Of a stretch of DNA of 64,000 nucleotides, positions 20,872-32,570 are shown in pieces. Where the stretch lies: positions 124,001-188,000 of the forward strand of contig CAKJVC010000164.1 in the NCBI GenBank assembly GCA_918026815.1, read 5' to 3'. Position numbers and translations under genes: made by a program. The notes beneath the pieces are model-generated. The model worked only from the letters and a program-made list of their open reading frames with translations, did no database searches and was not told the DNA's origin. Position 1 is the stretch's first letter; each line of letters starts with the position of its first letter. The stretch is from Chalara sp. BL73 (lineage: Eukaryota; Ascomycota; Leotiomycetes; Helotiales).

Positions 20872-23256
20872 ATGGTTGCCAGGCTCTCAGGCCGTTGGCT
20901 GTGGACAATTTTGCTACTGCTTGGAGACGGGTCGTTGTTTGGATGTTTAAGTGAAACTCTTGAGACTCGTCAATCATCTTTGACAACGAGAAGCACATTC
21001 CTCATTATCGCCAAAGATGAAAGCTCTTCCTACTCGGCGTATTCTGGCTTGAACGACTATGGCATACCCTACGAAACTTTACTTGTTCCTGCCAGCAATG
21101 TGGCATTGCCCACCTTGAATGCCACAGCGACGGAAGGAAATTATGGTGGAATCGTTGTTCTCTCGAACCCATCCTTGTCAACAGCGCAGTGGAACTTACT
21201 CTACGCATACCAAGTATCTTTTGGGGTTCGAATGGTACTTTTGGAAGCCACCCCTTCAAGTGCTACAGGAACGCGCATGCTTGGATCTTGCTGTGCAACT
21301 GGACAAGAGCAGACCATTTCTATCAATGATACCACAAGGTTTCCAACTGCAGGCTTAATTAAGTGAGTTTAACTTTCGACGCCTAATGCCAACTAACAAG
21401 AGGATAGAGGAGCGGCTTTGAGTACAATAGGACTTTACCACTATCCAGCTGCTGTCACCGACTCAAGTAAAGCTACTGCATTTGTTCAGTTTGGCGTCGC
21501 GTCTGGGTTTTCCTCAGCAGGTTCAGTCGGAGGAGTCATCAATGATTTTTCGGGGAGACAACAGGTTCGTGAAGACAAGCCACATCACAAAGTTGTAATA
21601 ACGATTCCAGATGGCATTTTTTATCGACTTCGCAACAGCGTGGAGTTTGACGTCCAGTGTGCTTACACACGCATGGATACATTGGGCAACGCGAGGGATC
21701 TGTAAGTGTCTGGGAAGTTGGTAGCAATTGTGAAAGGTGGCTGACATAGTTCAGACCCTGGGTATAGAAGGTTGCTATTGAGCACACAAGGTAAGAGAAA
21801 GTATGAGGCGTGGTAGCTTATGGTCCCTCTGACTACTATTGCAGTGGACGATGTTTTCCTCACCTCTCCAGTCTATTCCCCAAGTGGAACTACCTTTCGG
21901 GTTCGTCCCGCAGATTTGACTGCCCACGTGTCGTGGATGTCTAGTTTGAATGCCAAGCTTCCAGCTGGAAGCAATTTCACCATAGAGCTTGGCCATAATG
22001 GTAACGGCAATATTGCAGTAAACACTACCTATGAATTGTGGCCGAGTTCCCAAAATTGCTAACTCATGTAGACCTCTTACTCTCTGAATCCCTTGGCTTG
22101 TCCGCAAGGGCCGATAAGCTATGTGTCGCAGGCTGCAACGGAGCTTGAATATGTCAAACCTCGTGGTACAGGAAGTAACGTTTGGCCAGCATCAACCTCT
22201 ACCGGAGGCTATTCTTATTCTCTGAATTGCGCAAAGGTCGACCCACTGGAAACTTTCTTTGCAGTCGCGGCAAACCGAGATGCCTTCAGTCATGTTTCCC
22301 ATACCTTTACGCATCTGAGCCAGAACAACGCAACATACTTCGATGTTGCCCGAGAGATCTCCTGGAATCAGGCTTGGTTGACACAAGTTGGCTTGGCAAG
22401 TGCGAAGAGATTCAGTCCTAAGGGTATCATTCCTCCTGCTATCACTGGCCTTCATAACGGAGATGCGTTGCAGGCTTGGAAAGATTTTGGCATCGGAAAT
22501 GCTGTTGGTGACAACACAAGACCTATTCTTCTGAATACAGAAAACGAGCATTGGCCACTGATAACGACAGTCGATGGTGATGGTTTTGCTGGCATGCAGA
22601 TAGTCCCGCGATGGGCGGAGAACATCTACTTTAACGTCAGCCTCTCTTCCCTAGAATTATATGTTCTTTCGCATGCTGATTAGCTGCAGTGTGATACCGC
22701 CGCTTGTGATGTTAAAGAATGGAACGACATCTACGATAACACGGGCACTATCGCAGATCTCCTCGCCCAAGAAAAGGAAACCAACGTGCGCCACTTGCTC
22801 GCGCTCCGGCATGACCCATACATGTTTCATCAAGCAAACCTTCGACAGACTGATGTTGACAACACCGTCGTGAACGGGGTGTCTGGGAAGTATTCTCTGC
22901 TGCAGATGTGGGTAGAGACAGTTGCTCTAGAAGTCGCTCGCATTGTGACATGGCCCATCATATCCCTCAAACACGACGATGTCGCGACAGCCTTCAGCAA
23001 CCGTATGGCCAGAGATAGTTGCAATTATGTGCTGAGCTATATCCGGGATGCTACGACGAGGACGATAAAAGGCGTCATCGTTACAACAAGAGATGGAAAT
23101 AGTTGCAGTGTGCCGGTTCCTGTGACTGTGCCAGGGACGGTGTTGAATAACCCAGGGTTCGCGACAGAGCAGATCGGGAATGACCCTTTGACAGTGTGGG
23201 TGGTATTGTCGGGGAATCCGGTGATGTTGGCGTTAGGGACAGCAGTGGCTTGGTAG
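20872..23256 (+). CDS. agd3: Agd3-like secreted polysaccharide N-deacetylase (CE18 type)
   Basis: Seven exons: 20872-21362, 21408-21564, 21611-21701, 21755-21790, 21845-22017, 22072-22635 and 22690-23256; 692 residues. The N-terminus has a hydrophobic signal or anchor segment. Residues about 40-215 match the leading carbohydrate-binding-like region of Agd3 proteins. The deacetylase domain follows, with an Asp-Asp motif at 260-261 (STQVDDVFL) and the metal-binding histidines in HVSHTFTH (390-397), plus KPRGTGSNVWP nearby. Agd3 of Aspergillus removes acetyl groups from galactosaminogalactan, an adhesive cell-wall and biofilm polymer. The protein is somewhat shorter than the Aspergillus enzyme because it lacks a long Ser-rich part. 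The other genes of the galactosaminogalactan cluster are not in this window. Family call is strong; substrate is by homology. Confidence 0.87.
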
Positions 23257-24373
23257 TTTTGGGGATAGGGCAGGAAAGGGGATGGGGGCAAATTTTGAAA
23301 AGACCGTTCGAGATATGATTGCAGAACTCAAGATAGACTCTTAGATCCTGATGTTATTGCAAATGAAGCCTTATTCCAGACTACCGCAGGCGGGCGGAGA
23401 TAGGTGCGGTGAAACTCTCGCGGAGAGGCGTCATGCTCCACTCCTGGGGGCCAGCTCCTCTCCGCCAGCGGATTACAGGCCAAGACGGGATGTGTGGTGT
23501 GAGAGGTATTTCGAAGAGGCGTTTTCCTTCCCGCCAGCCAGACAGAGATGATGGAAATTCTAGATCGCCCGAAATCGCAGCCTTTGCCTAGAGTACTTTT
23601 CTCCCTTGTTGGCAGCTCAACAACGGGGGGATTCCTTAGTACAACGGTACAATACGGTAGGGATATGGGCACAGTATACGGCAGTGAGGGTCGAGGCATT
23701 CGCGAAAAATATCGCGATTCGAGCTTGGCATATCTTGGCAGTTGATTGGCTAAACGCACGGGTGAAGCACTGTGCGGTAAGTGGTCCATGCTTTTCAGCC
23801 AATGGCGCATCAAGCCATCTCGGCATTTACGCCGCCCTCAACGCCATCAGATCCAAGGTAAGCATCTTTGCCGATTCTTCAGCCATTTTCTCACTTTCGC
23901 TTCAACCACCCAAGCCGGTCAAATTTTCGTCGCAGTAAATTTCGTTGCAGGAGAGATATCTATCTTGCAGGTGAGGGATTTATCATATCCATCGGGCAGA
24001 TTCCCGCGCTCTCTCTCTCCCCACCAGCTTTAGCCCTGTGCATGATCAAATATTGAATCGAATCCTTGGGTGAAGGAGGTGTCCCCGACACCCTGGCCAG
24101 GGTTCTTTGGTGGCAAGTCCTGAACAAACAAAAAACAGTCACTACTGTACATGTAAACCAGGCCCTAAACATGGCCCTAAGGCTCTAACGTAGGCCCCCG
24201 AATCATTACCTGATTTATGACCCTTAAAACAAGGGGAAAGCGGGGAAGAAAGTTCACCAAGAACTCTCCGTGACCCCAACTACCATTCAGTCCTGTCATC
24301 ATGGCCATCGTCATCAGGCGTCGGCCAAATTTCACAATCTGCTGTGTGACATCTTCAATCACCTTCTATAATC

Positions 24374-24402
24374 CTTCTAGCGTGCTTCTAGCGTGCTTCT
24401 AG
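24374..24402. repeat. short direct repeat, 11-base unit
   Basis: The unit CTTCTAGCGTG occurs twice in tandem, followed by a partial third copy (CTTCTAG). No function is evident. Confidence 0.6.
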
Positions 24403-25003
24403 CTGATATGGCAAAGTCCAAAAGCAGGCCCAGATCGACCGGATTCTCAGTGACAACATGAGTCGCGCATTGGCTAATCCTCATCGCGTTACAATGTCAC
24501 CGCAAATCAGTGCCTTGTCGGGCCTTCTTTCTCACCGGTGTTTGATGGCTTATGGGGCGCCATGGGGAATTGTGTTTCTGCGATCCTGTATATTTGCGCA
24601 CTACCTCCCGTCCTCAGAACCTTACGCGGCAAGACCGTCGAAATGCAGGATATTGCATTAGCATCCGTATCTTTGCCGTCCCATTGCCTGGCCGGGCGTT
24701 TGCTTGGCCCTTGGGACAGATGCTGCTGATTGGATACCATGGGGAAAACCCATGAAAGCTACACTGTGATAGTGAGGAATAATCCGGGCTTATCCTGGCG
24801 TTGGCAAGTCGAACGAGCTACCAGCCTGTGGCTTGACCCATGGGGATGGGCAGGGACTAGACATGGTTCGAGATGGAGACCCCAAGATAGGCCATTTCAG
24901 TTAGCTGATGGCACAAAACAATAGGTACAGTATAGGTCACTTCTATCTCCTCGCCTATCCTTAGCTCGATAGGACAAAGACCTCCTGGAGATCTGCCTAC
25001 AAG

Positions 25004-25010
25004 TATATAA
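25004..25010 (+). promoter_or_regulatory. possible TATA box of the FucP-like transporter
   Basis: TATATAA lies 173-179 bases before the ATG at 25183 and is followed by a CT-rich leader of the kind seen in strongly expressed fungal genes. Unverified. Confidence 0.35.
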
Positions 25011-25182
25011 CTCTCACCTTGACTCCTTCATGTCAACATCAGCCCAACCTGACCAGAGCTCCTTCTCCAAGCAACTTCACTACTGAGTCTCAGAGATTAT
25101 CTCGAGAAGCCAGTGAGAGCTTTCTCTTTGTTGACTACATTCTCCTCGCTTCTACAGCCACTACCAGAACATCACCTTCAAA

Positions 25183-26768
25183 ATGTTTGGCAAGAAGGAA
25201 GAACCAGAGATCTCGGAGGTTCTCTCACAGAGACGCCCCTCCACTGCTGAGGCCATGGGCAATCAACACCGCAAATCGGTCTCCAACCGTGGACTTACTG
25301 GCGCGTCTGCTTTAACCGTCAGGCAATCCATTTATCCCATTTGCCTTGTCACCTTGCTCTTCTTCCTCTGGGGTTCGTACCCTCTTCCTTCACCTTTTCA
25401 CCAACCAATTCTAACGTGTATACAGGATTTGCCTATGGTCTTCTCGATGTCTTGAACGCCAAGTTTCAAACTGCCTTGGGTATTACCGCTGCGAAGGCTG
25501 GTGGTCTTCAAGGCGCGTACTTTGGTGCTTACTTGGTTGGTCCGCCAACATACTCCGGATGGTTTGTTCGAAAACTAGGGTAATAACCACCGACTTCGCT
25601 TTGCCGACCTCTACTGACAAATACCAGATACCGCTGGACATTCATCATCGGTCTTTGCATCTACGGTGTTGGTGCCTTGATGTTCTGGCCCTCAGCTGTC
25701 TATCGCAGCTTCGGAGGTTTCTGCGGGTCCCTCTTCATCGTCGGATCTGGCTTGTCAACTCTTGAGACCAGCGCCAATCCCTTCATCGCTACTTGCGGTC
25801 CACCACGTCTATCCGAGTTCCGTCTCGAGCTCTCGCAATCTTTCCAGGCCGTTGGATCCGTTATCGCTCCTCTCCTCGCCTCCCGCGTCTTCTTCGACCA
25901 CACCACTCCCAACGATCTCTCCAAGGTGCAATGGACCTATCTTGGCCTCGCAGCTTTCGTTTTCGCCCTTGCCGTTGTTTTCTTCTTCAGCCCGCTCCCT
26001 GAGGTAACTGATGCCGACATGGCCCTCCAGGCTGAGCAATGCGCCGGTTTGACTGGATACGAGGACAAGCCAATGCGCAAGCAATACAAGCTCATGTTCG
26101 GTGTCGCCGCTCAATTCTGCTACGTCGGTGCTCAGGTCGGTGTCGCTGCAAATTTCATCCGCTACGCCCAAGAGTCCGCTGGAATCGGAGAGGCAGCTGC
26201 ATCTGACAGATATGCCATTGCTCAAGGTCTCTTCGCCATTGGACGATTCGCTGCCGCAGGCGCCATGATGTTCACCAAGCCACGTCTTGTTCTCCTCGTC
26301 TTCATGACCGCCATCATGATCTTCATTTCGTGCTCTATGGGCATCAAGGGCGAAGGTGGTGTTGCTATGCTTTCCCTTGTGCTGTTCTTCGAGTCCTGCA
26401 TCTTCCCTACCATTTTCACCCTTGCCATCCGTGGCCTCGGCCGCCACACCAAGCGCGGTTCCTCCTGGGTCGTTGCCTCCGTCTCTGGTGGAGCTTTGTT
26501 CCCTGCCTTGACTGGACAACTCGCGGATCACAAGGGCTACCACCTCGCCATGGGTGTCCCACTCGCCGGCTTCTTCGTTGCATTTGCTTATCCAATCTAT
26601 TTGAACCTGTTCTGCAGACGCGAACTGGATGGATTCTCCGAGACCAGAATCGGTTACGATGAAAACGCTGCTGAACGTGAGGGACGACGGCCAACATTGG
26701 TTCACGAGGAAAAGGGCGTGTCTGCTGATGGAAGTGATGGACAAGTTGAGCGCGTTGAGAAGTTATGA
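25183..26768 (+). CDS. FucP-family MFS sugar transporter
   Basis: Exons 25183-25372, 25426-25579 and 25628-26768 (introns 53 and 48 bases) give 494 residues. It belongs to the fucose/galactose/glucose permease branch of the MFS. Typical blocks are PICLVTLLFFLWGFAYGLLD, LQGAYFGAYLVGPPTYSGW, GLCIYGVGALMFWPSA, LETSANPFIATCGP (helix 4-5), VQWTYLGLA, and RGLGRHTKRGSSWVVASVSGGA near the C-terminal half. The N-terminal 45 residues and C-terminal 40 are hydrophilic and cytosolic. It should import a sugar by proton symport at the plasma membrane; the exact sugar is not predictable. Codon use is strongly biased towards C-ending codons compared with most neighbours, which suggests high expression. A paralogue forms the second half of the fusion gene at 52504. 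Confidence 0.9.
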
Positions 26769-27448
26769 TTTATGAGATGTGATATGATAGATGTGCTTTT
26801 GCTCTGTTGCTGCGGTTTAGGATTGCATGATACTCCACTAGGCATGAATTTTATGATGATTGATCAAGACGCTTCACAATTCCGCGCAATTCGCCTGAAA
26901 CTCAAAGTTGGCCAATTCTATCTGAGCAACCTATTCTCTGTAGTACCCCTGCTTTCTTCGGTATAATATCACCGGCCTAACTTTCACGCCATGGGTCTGA
27001 TAGAAGTGATCATCGGACGCCACGCCAGGCCGGCTCGGCTGTTGCATAGCATCGAAAGCCAGCGCGGGTTCCTTCTCTTCCATACTCAATACCTTACCCA
27101 CTCTCTTATCCACAGCATATTTTGAGGCAAGGCTCTTTTGTTCACGCATTGTTTCAACGGAAAATATCTGGGATACCACCAAAAAGTCAGCAAAAAGCTC
27201 GGATATCACCATTCTTGTTGGAGGCGTTCCGAGGATACCACCTTTTTTGGTGGTATTCCGGATATTAGCCGCTGTTTCAAATTATATTCTGTCATCCAAT
27301 ATCTTCACAACCGCTCACAAATACGCAGCATCATAAATGCGCAAGCTCATTGTTTACCTTCTTTATTCGCTTCATGAACTTTCATGCAATCTACCCTCAA
27401 ACTTACCGGCCTCCCGAGCAGCGAGATCCAAAGGCTGACCACTTGGTA
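26769..27448. other. intergenic region with GATACCACC-type repeats
   Basis: No gene is seen. Around 27170-27256 the motif GATAYCACC appears three times and forms a hairpin (27235-27256), possibly the remains of a small inverted-repeat element. Confidence 0.45.
27235..27256. repeat. short hairpin (8-base arms, T6 loop)
   Basis: ATACCACC, then six T, then GGTGGTAT: a perfect inverted repeat. Related GATACCACC and GATATCACC strings lie within 70 bases upstream. It may be a MITE remnant or an RNA hairpin; there is no evidence for a function. Confidence 0.5.
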
Positions 27449-28210
27449 CTACCGCATCCGCCTCGCCCGGTCATTAGCATTCCGAGGCATCCCCCCACGG
27501 CGCTGTATCCTCCGTTGAAGCCCCAACCCACTCCGCGCCGCGGCGGCGGCATCCCTCCTGGCGCGCCTCTCCGCTCCGGGCCTTCCAAGAGCCTCCCTCC
27601 GCTCCCTCCGCGACTCCTCGCCCACGCGATCGAGAAACCCGTACGCGTCCTCGAGCCGCCGGAACCGCTCCATCTGCCGCCTCGCACGCGCCACCGCCTC
27701 GTCCTCCCCCTTCACCCACTCCTCCGGACCCCCGAGGCCCAGCTCCGCCCAAGCGCGCTCGACCTCGCCCGCGAAGGCGCGCGCGTCGAACCCCGGGAAG
27801 CGCTGCAGGTTCGCGTCGAGGCGCTCCTGGCTTCGCTGCGCCAGCCGGGCCTTGAGGGCCTCGAGCCCGTCTGCGGACGTTGGGCGGCGGCCCGCTTGGG
27901 CCTGGGCTCCGAGCGCGCCCCGGATCTCCTGGCACATGTGCCGCAGCTCGGAGAGCATGACGTCTGCTCCGCAGCACAGGCGATCTGTAGCTTCAAGGCA
28001 TGCGGGGCCGAAGGTTAGGTCGTCGTTTGGGTCCGCCTCGCTTGTGCTGTCGAAGGTTGCGCGGTCTGCTTCGGGGTCCGGGGCACTTACCTGGTCGTGG
28101 CCTTCATCCTGAGCGGCAGGCGTTGCTGTGGTCATGATTTGGATGTAGCTTTGCATCTCCCGTTCCATGCCGGAGCGTGCCTGACCGGAATGTTCGCTTT
28201 GGCTGCCCAT
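27449..28210 (-). CDS. GC-rich hypothetical protein, 253 residues
   Basis: A single open frame on the minus strand, starting with MGSQSEHSGQ. I do not recognise it. It is very rich in Ala, Arg, Glu and Gly and almost certainly helical: an acidic N-terminal third (about 35-70) precedes a long charged helical or coiled-coil-like region (about 80-250) with many RR and EE pairs, ending in a basic RRGGMPRNANDRARRMR tail. The DNA is far richer in G and C than anything else in the window. In such DNA the other frames are also open, so frame choice rests on the start codon, the length and the more plausible protein composition. A GTAAGT inside the frame (near 28085) could be a cryptic donor. Confidence 0.5.
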   Translation of the reverse strand: MGSQSEHSGQARSGMEREMQSYIQIMTTATPAAQDEGHDQVSAPDPEADRATFDSTSEADPNDDLTFGPACLEATDRLCCGADVMLSELRHMCQEIRGALGAQAQAGRRPTSADGLEALKARLAQRSQERLDANLQRFPGFDARAFAGEVERAWAELGLGGPEEWVKGEDEAVARARRQMERFRRLEDAYGFLDRVGEESRRERREALGRPGAERRARRDAAAAARSGLGLQRRIQRRGGMPRNANDRARRMR

Positions 28211-29703
28211 TTTTGAAGTGTGGTGGTGGTTGGGCGACGAATAAGCCTTGTTAAATACAATATACGGGATATCGTATATCAGAAGATCCTGTTGCTATCA
28301 TTAATAGTGAGCTCTTCGACATGATGTCCGCTGTATGATATGCCGAGCAATAAACTTGTTCATGGGTCCAAATGTTCATCGTGAATCATTCTATACCTGT
28401 TCTATACTTTCGCCTGCCTTTATTTTTGCGTGAGCTATCAAAGACTCATTGCTCCGCTCAATCAATTTCATTATGTGAAACAAAGGCTCTCCAACTTTGA
28501 ATAAAGCAATTGTTCTAGGGCTCATACATCGTAACGATATTTCTCAGATTCTAACGTGTGACGTCATGCCTAGCTGTAGCTGGTTATCACGGCTTTTTTA
28601 AACTTGGGGTTAAACAGGCCTGATCCCAGGAAATCCGCCCTCACCTAATCTTGCAAGCGGCCCGTCTCTTCTTCCGGTCATGAAGGGACACTGGTTGTAA
28701 CATGCCACACCATGAAATCTAAGAAGCGGGATAAGGCCCACATGCGGCTGGGTACCCAGCGGGTTCTCCCAAGTCTCTCGCTATCTACACCAACTGCCGC
28801 ATTTCCTCGTCTTATGTTGTATCTCGCCATATTTTTGGATCGATCCCGGTGCAGCGAATGCTACATCTACTTATAGGATTCGGTCGGCTCTGGTGATTCG
28901 GATCGCGGGCTTTGGTTAGTGGTGGCTGGCAATTTATTGACTGGGAGCAGGGTTAGATAAATCGAGTGGAAGAGATCTGGAAAGCATGGGTTAGGGATAA
29001 AACATTTGTCCCAGTTTTGAGTTTTGTGGCTGATAATGATTAGACGCTCCAGAAATATTGGTACGATGGGCAGGACTATCATCTGATATATGTGTTCATG
29101 TATATGGGTTTCCGTCATATTCATGATCTCTTTGTTTCAGAAATGCACGTATTATTACGAGAAGCCTACCATTGTAAACAGACTCCATCGGCGCAATAAG
29201 AGACCAGGGTTTAAGGTGGTGCAGGCCTGGCTCTTCCGGCTCGGGTGCTGACATCGCCAAGATATTCGAGACCAATAACAGGTTTTGTCACCATCCGAAG
29301 AGCCTACGGCCCGTGAGCTTAAGTCGACGGCGCAGCTATACGGAGACTTTCGGTAGCAACAAAATACTATATACATCGCCTCTGCGAGATCTCCCGAAAC
29401 AAGTCTCTGTGCGCAACAGAGTTATGATCTTCTGACTAATCTGTGTATTCTCAGATATGGGATGCGGACGGACCTCAAATGGCGTGTTTGGCCGAAAGTT
29501 TTAGTTTCCTTGGTGTTTAAGAAGACACTTTAAGTAAACCCTCACCAAACAAGCCTCCCGGAGGTGAACAAGTTATTGGATTCAATCCTAAAATGCTGCT
29601 AAGCTAGAACTAACAATACAACAGAACTATACGCCCGTCGATTACATTCTGGAGTCGTACTAGAGATATAGATTAGTCAAAGGCTCTCCAGACAAAGCGG
29701 TAG
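28211..29703. other. intergenic region
   Basis: 1.5 kb with no gene I can support. Short frames (for example 28867-29124, minus) are motif-free. The right end is the 3' flank of the sugar porter. Confidence 0.45.
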
Positions 29704-31956
29704 TCAAGCTGGAGGGCTACTATGTGAGGGACCACTAGTACTCGTTCTTGCGAGACGCTGGCGGTGCTTTTCCCAGCGATATAAAGCCAGTGGCGGCGTT
29801 GCCGCTTTTGGGCTGAAAATACGTTGGAATACCCATGGCAGAACTTCCTTGGTTTGATACTCGACATGTCTTCTGGTTGGAACGCCAAAAACATAGTTCA
29901 TCTCCTCCAGCGTAGTCACCTTAGCAGTTCCCGGAACCAGCAACCATACTGCTACAAATGCGATAGCATCCAATCCTGCAAAAAGACCTAGAAGCGCTGT
30001 ATGGCGGATTTGATATGTGAGAGAAGGTACTGTAAGAGCCAACACACCCGCTAAAAGGAAATTCCAGAAGCATGCCCAAGACATACCCACCTCTCTGCTC
30101 ACCAAGGGCCATATTTCTGAGCTATCAATTTTTCGAATCAGCATTGCAAACTACTTTTCCGAAGCCGCAAACATACCTATAAAGGAAAGGTACAACTCCA
30201 GCGCCTGGACTGTAAGCCAGCGTGAATAAAATCAAGAACATTGCCAGCACACCTATCCGAGCAGATTCGTCTTCGATCTTGAAGCTGAATCCTGTGGCTA
30301 GCAGCAAGGGGAAACAGCAGAACAACGACATTAGAAGAAGAAATCGTCTCCCACTTGTATCAATGAACCAGTACGCAAGGGGAGAGAATATGAAGTTGGA
30401 GGCTCCAAATCCTAAAGACAGCCAAAGGCTGTGCATAGGCGAGAAATTCGCATCCGTTAGGAAGGATGCTGCGAGGAAGGCAAAGATGTTGATACCACTC
30501 ATTTGCTGAGAAGCCATTACAACAAAACTAGCCACAGCCGCTCGACGATTCCTACTAATGGTAAATAGCTGAAGAACTCGTCGAAGATAATTGGTCTTCC
30601 TAAACTCAGACTGCCAGATCATCAGTTAATGCGTCAACGGCCAAGGGTAGAGCAATGCCTTCCTACCTGGAATACATCTTGGTCGACTTCCGCCCCATGC
30701 TCAAGTAATTCATGACCTATATCAGACCTCTTTGAGAACAGACTCGTCTCGACCTGAATTTGCGCATGAATATAGTACAGGTCCCGCGCAGCCAGTAAGT
30801 CGCTACCTCTTAGTCGTACCAGGACTTGAAAGGCTTTGCGGTAATTCCCTTTCTTTATCAGCCAACGCGGAGATTCTGAGCAGGTGAATACCAGAATGAG
30901 TAGAGTTGCGGCAGGAATGAACCCAGATGCCGTCTGCCAGCGCCAGCCTGTGTTCATATGAAGATCAGTTTACGAATTCGCCACCAATGGCCAAAGGTAT
31001 CGCCCTGATAAAGATCACTTACTATGCCGGAGAATAATATTTGCTGCGCTTCCAAGGAATATCCCTAGCGCTGTAAATGTCTGCCAGGATACCAAAAGCC
31101 TGCCCCTAATTCGAGCCGGCGCAACTTCACTCTCGAATATTGGTACGACGCTTGCTTTTGATCCCATGCCAATTCCAACCAGTGCTCTGCATATGAATAG
31201 GGTTTGCCACGTATGGCAAAATGCACAGCCGACAACGCCTACAAACGAAAAGAGCCCAGCTACAAGCAACGCCCCACGTCTCCCATAGACGTACTCATTT
31301 AATGGATCAGAGATCCAGGCGCCTAAACTGCTCGCAGCAAAGTATGTGACACCGTTAACTCCACCGAATATCCAGACATCTTTAGTTCTCGCATCTTTTG
31401 TTACATCAACGTGCAGATTCATTTCGTAAGGCCATTTGAGATTAGCGCCTGTTAGGCTGGCTTGATCCCAGCCTTGAGCTATTGCAGAAACGCAGCAGGT
31501 TAAGAGTATTATCTTCATCTCTTTACTTTGTTGCCACACAGTGGAGGTTTTGTCTCGAATAACACAGTCTTTTTCGAACTGGGGGACATCAGGGTTTGAT
31601 AGAAAAAGCTCCTCATCTCTTGCCAAGCGCCCGCCGCGAACAAACAGATCTTCTGAGATCATATCTGACAAGTTGTACGCCCGACGGGTTCTTCGGACAT
31701 TCTCATCTTGAACATTAGGATCAGTCCATTGGAGTGGAGAGTCGATTCTGCCACAAATCGTGTAAGCATGATTTCTGATATGATCAATTGTTTGATCAAA
31801 CTTACATGCCGAGTTCGTTGTTCTGTAGCAGTTCACGGAACGGCTCTTGTTTGCGTTCTGGGGGAACTTGGCCCTTGAATAGAATATATATCAGTGCTGT
31901 AGCCTGCTGAATAAATAACTAATGCATACCGAAATTTGGCGTTGGATAGCAGCCAT
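29704..31956 (-). CDS. sugar-porter family MFS transporter
   Basis: Six exons on the minus strand: 31956-31930, 31873-31806, 31747-31023, 30947-30667, 30610-30177 and 30121-29704; introns 55-75 bases; 650 residues. It has a long cytosolic N-terminus (about 120 residues) with VPPERKQEPFRELLQ, SPLQWTDPN and DLFVRGGRLARD, as in the large fungal sugar/inositol/polyol porter clade. The membrane domain has a GWDQASLTGAN helix-1 motif, YGRRGALL (loop 2-3), GIGMGSKASVVPIFESEVAP with RIRGRL (helix 4-5), SESPRWLIKKG before the central loop, MSGINIFAFLA (helix 7) and SREVGMSWA near helix 10. The 27-base first exon is tentative. The substrate is probably a sugar or polyol. Confidence 0.85.
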
Positions 31957-32570
31957 ATGTGCGCTATTGCGACTTGAATGCCGAAAATCAGGCAATCTAT
32001 TGCACAGCAAGACGCGAGCTTCAGCGATTGAGATGAGTCCAATATTGCCCAGGTTCCCAGCCTTATAGCAAAAGATTGTGGGTTTGCAGCTTAGCCATCC
32101 CCAAAGCTGAGCCTCCGCCCGAGTATTGAGGGGTTCATGTTGTGTAACCCCAAGACATAAGACGGGCTATATTTGCCGCGTAAAGCCGCCACACAAGTCA
32201 CAAGTAATGCTGTAGCAAGTCACGAGCGAACTGTGGCTAAGAAATATGCAAGCAGTAGATTGGGTACAGATACTGACTCAACTTCGCGTGCAGGAATGAT
32301 GCTGTCATGGGCTTGCGCACTCTGGGATCTCTATGGAAACTTCCATTTAAACTGCCCTCTGCCGTCTTCCACGCTCGACACTCAAGTCACCTGCCCAACT
32401 TTGGGGCTATGTCGGTGTCTGTTCTTGCCTTCAGGCACTCCATGCCCAATTTTCCACATTTTTGCTTCTCCTAGTGATTCTGTGTTATTCTTTCGCAAAC
32501 CATCCTTGAGCACAGTACTACTACAAGAGTGACCGTGGAATAAGCAATAGTGCAGCTATGCGCTTCCATC
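31957..32570. other. divergent promoter region
   Basis: The sugar porter (minus) and the ankyrin protein (plus) diverge from this 0.6 kb interval. No gene or clear motif is seen. Confidence 0.4.

Larger units (their letters stand above)
23257..25182. other. long intergenic region upstream of the FucP-like transporter
   Basis: 1.9 kb with many short frames, none showing family motifs or a plausible chain of exons. It contains a small direct repeat (24374-24402) and a likely promoter at the right end. Confidence 0.4.

Noticed and set aside
25809..26744. 311-codon open frame on the minus strand
   Set aside because: Antisense shadow of the FucP-like transporter exon; its acidic, low-complexity product has no motif and follows from the strong codon bias of the sense gene.
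27350..28018. 222-codon frame on the plus strand
   Set aside because: Overlaps the GC-rich gene; Pro/Arg/Leu-rich product is typical of a non-coding frame in GC-rich DNA. I prefer the minus-strand frame, without certainty.
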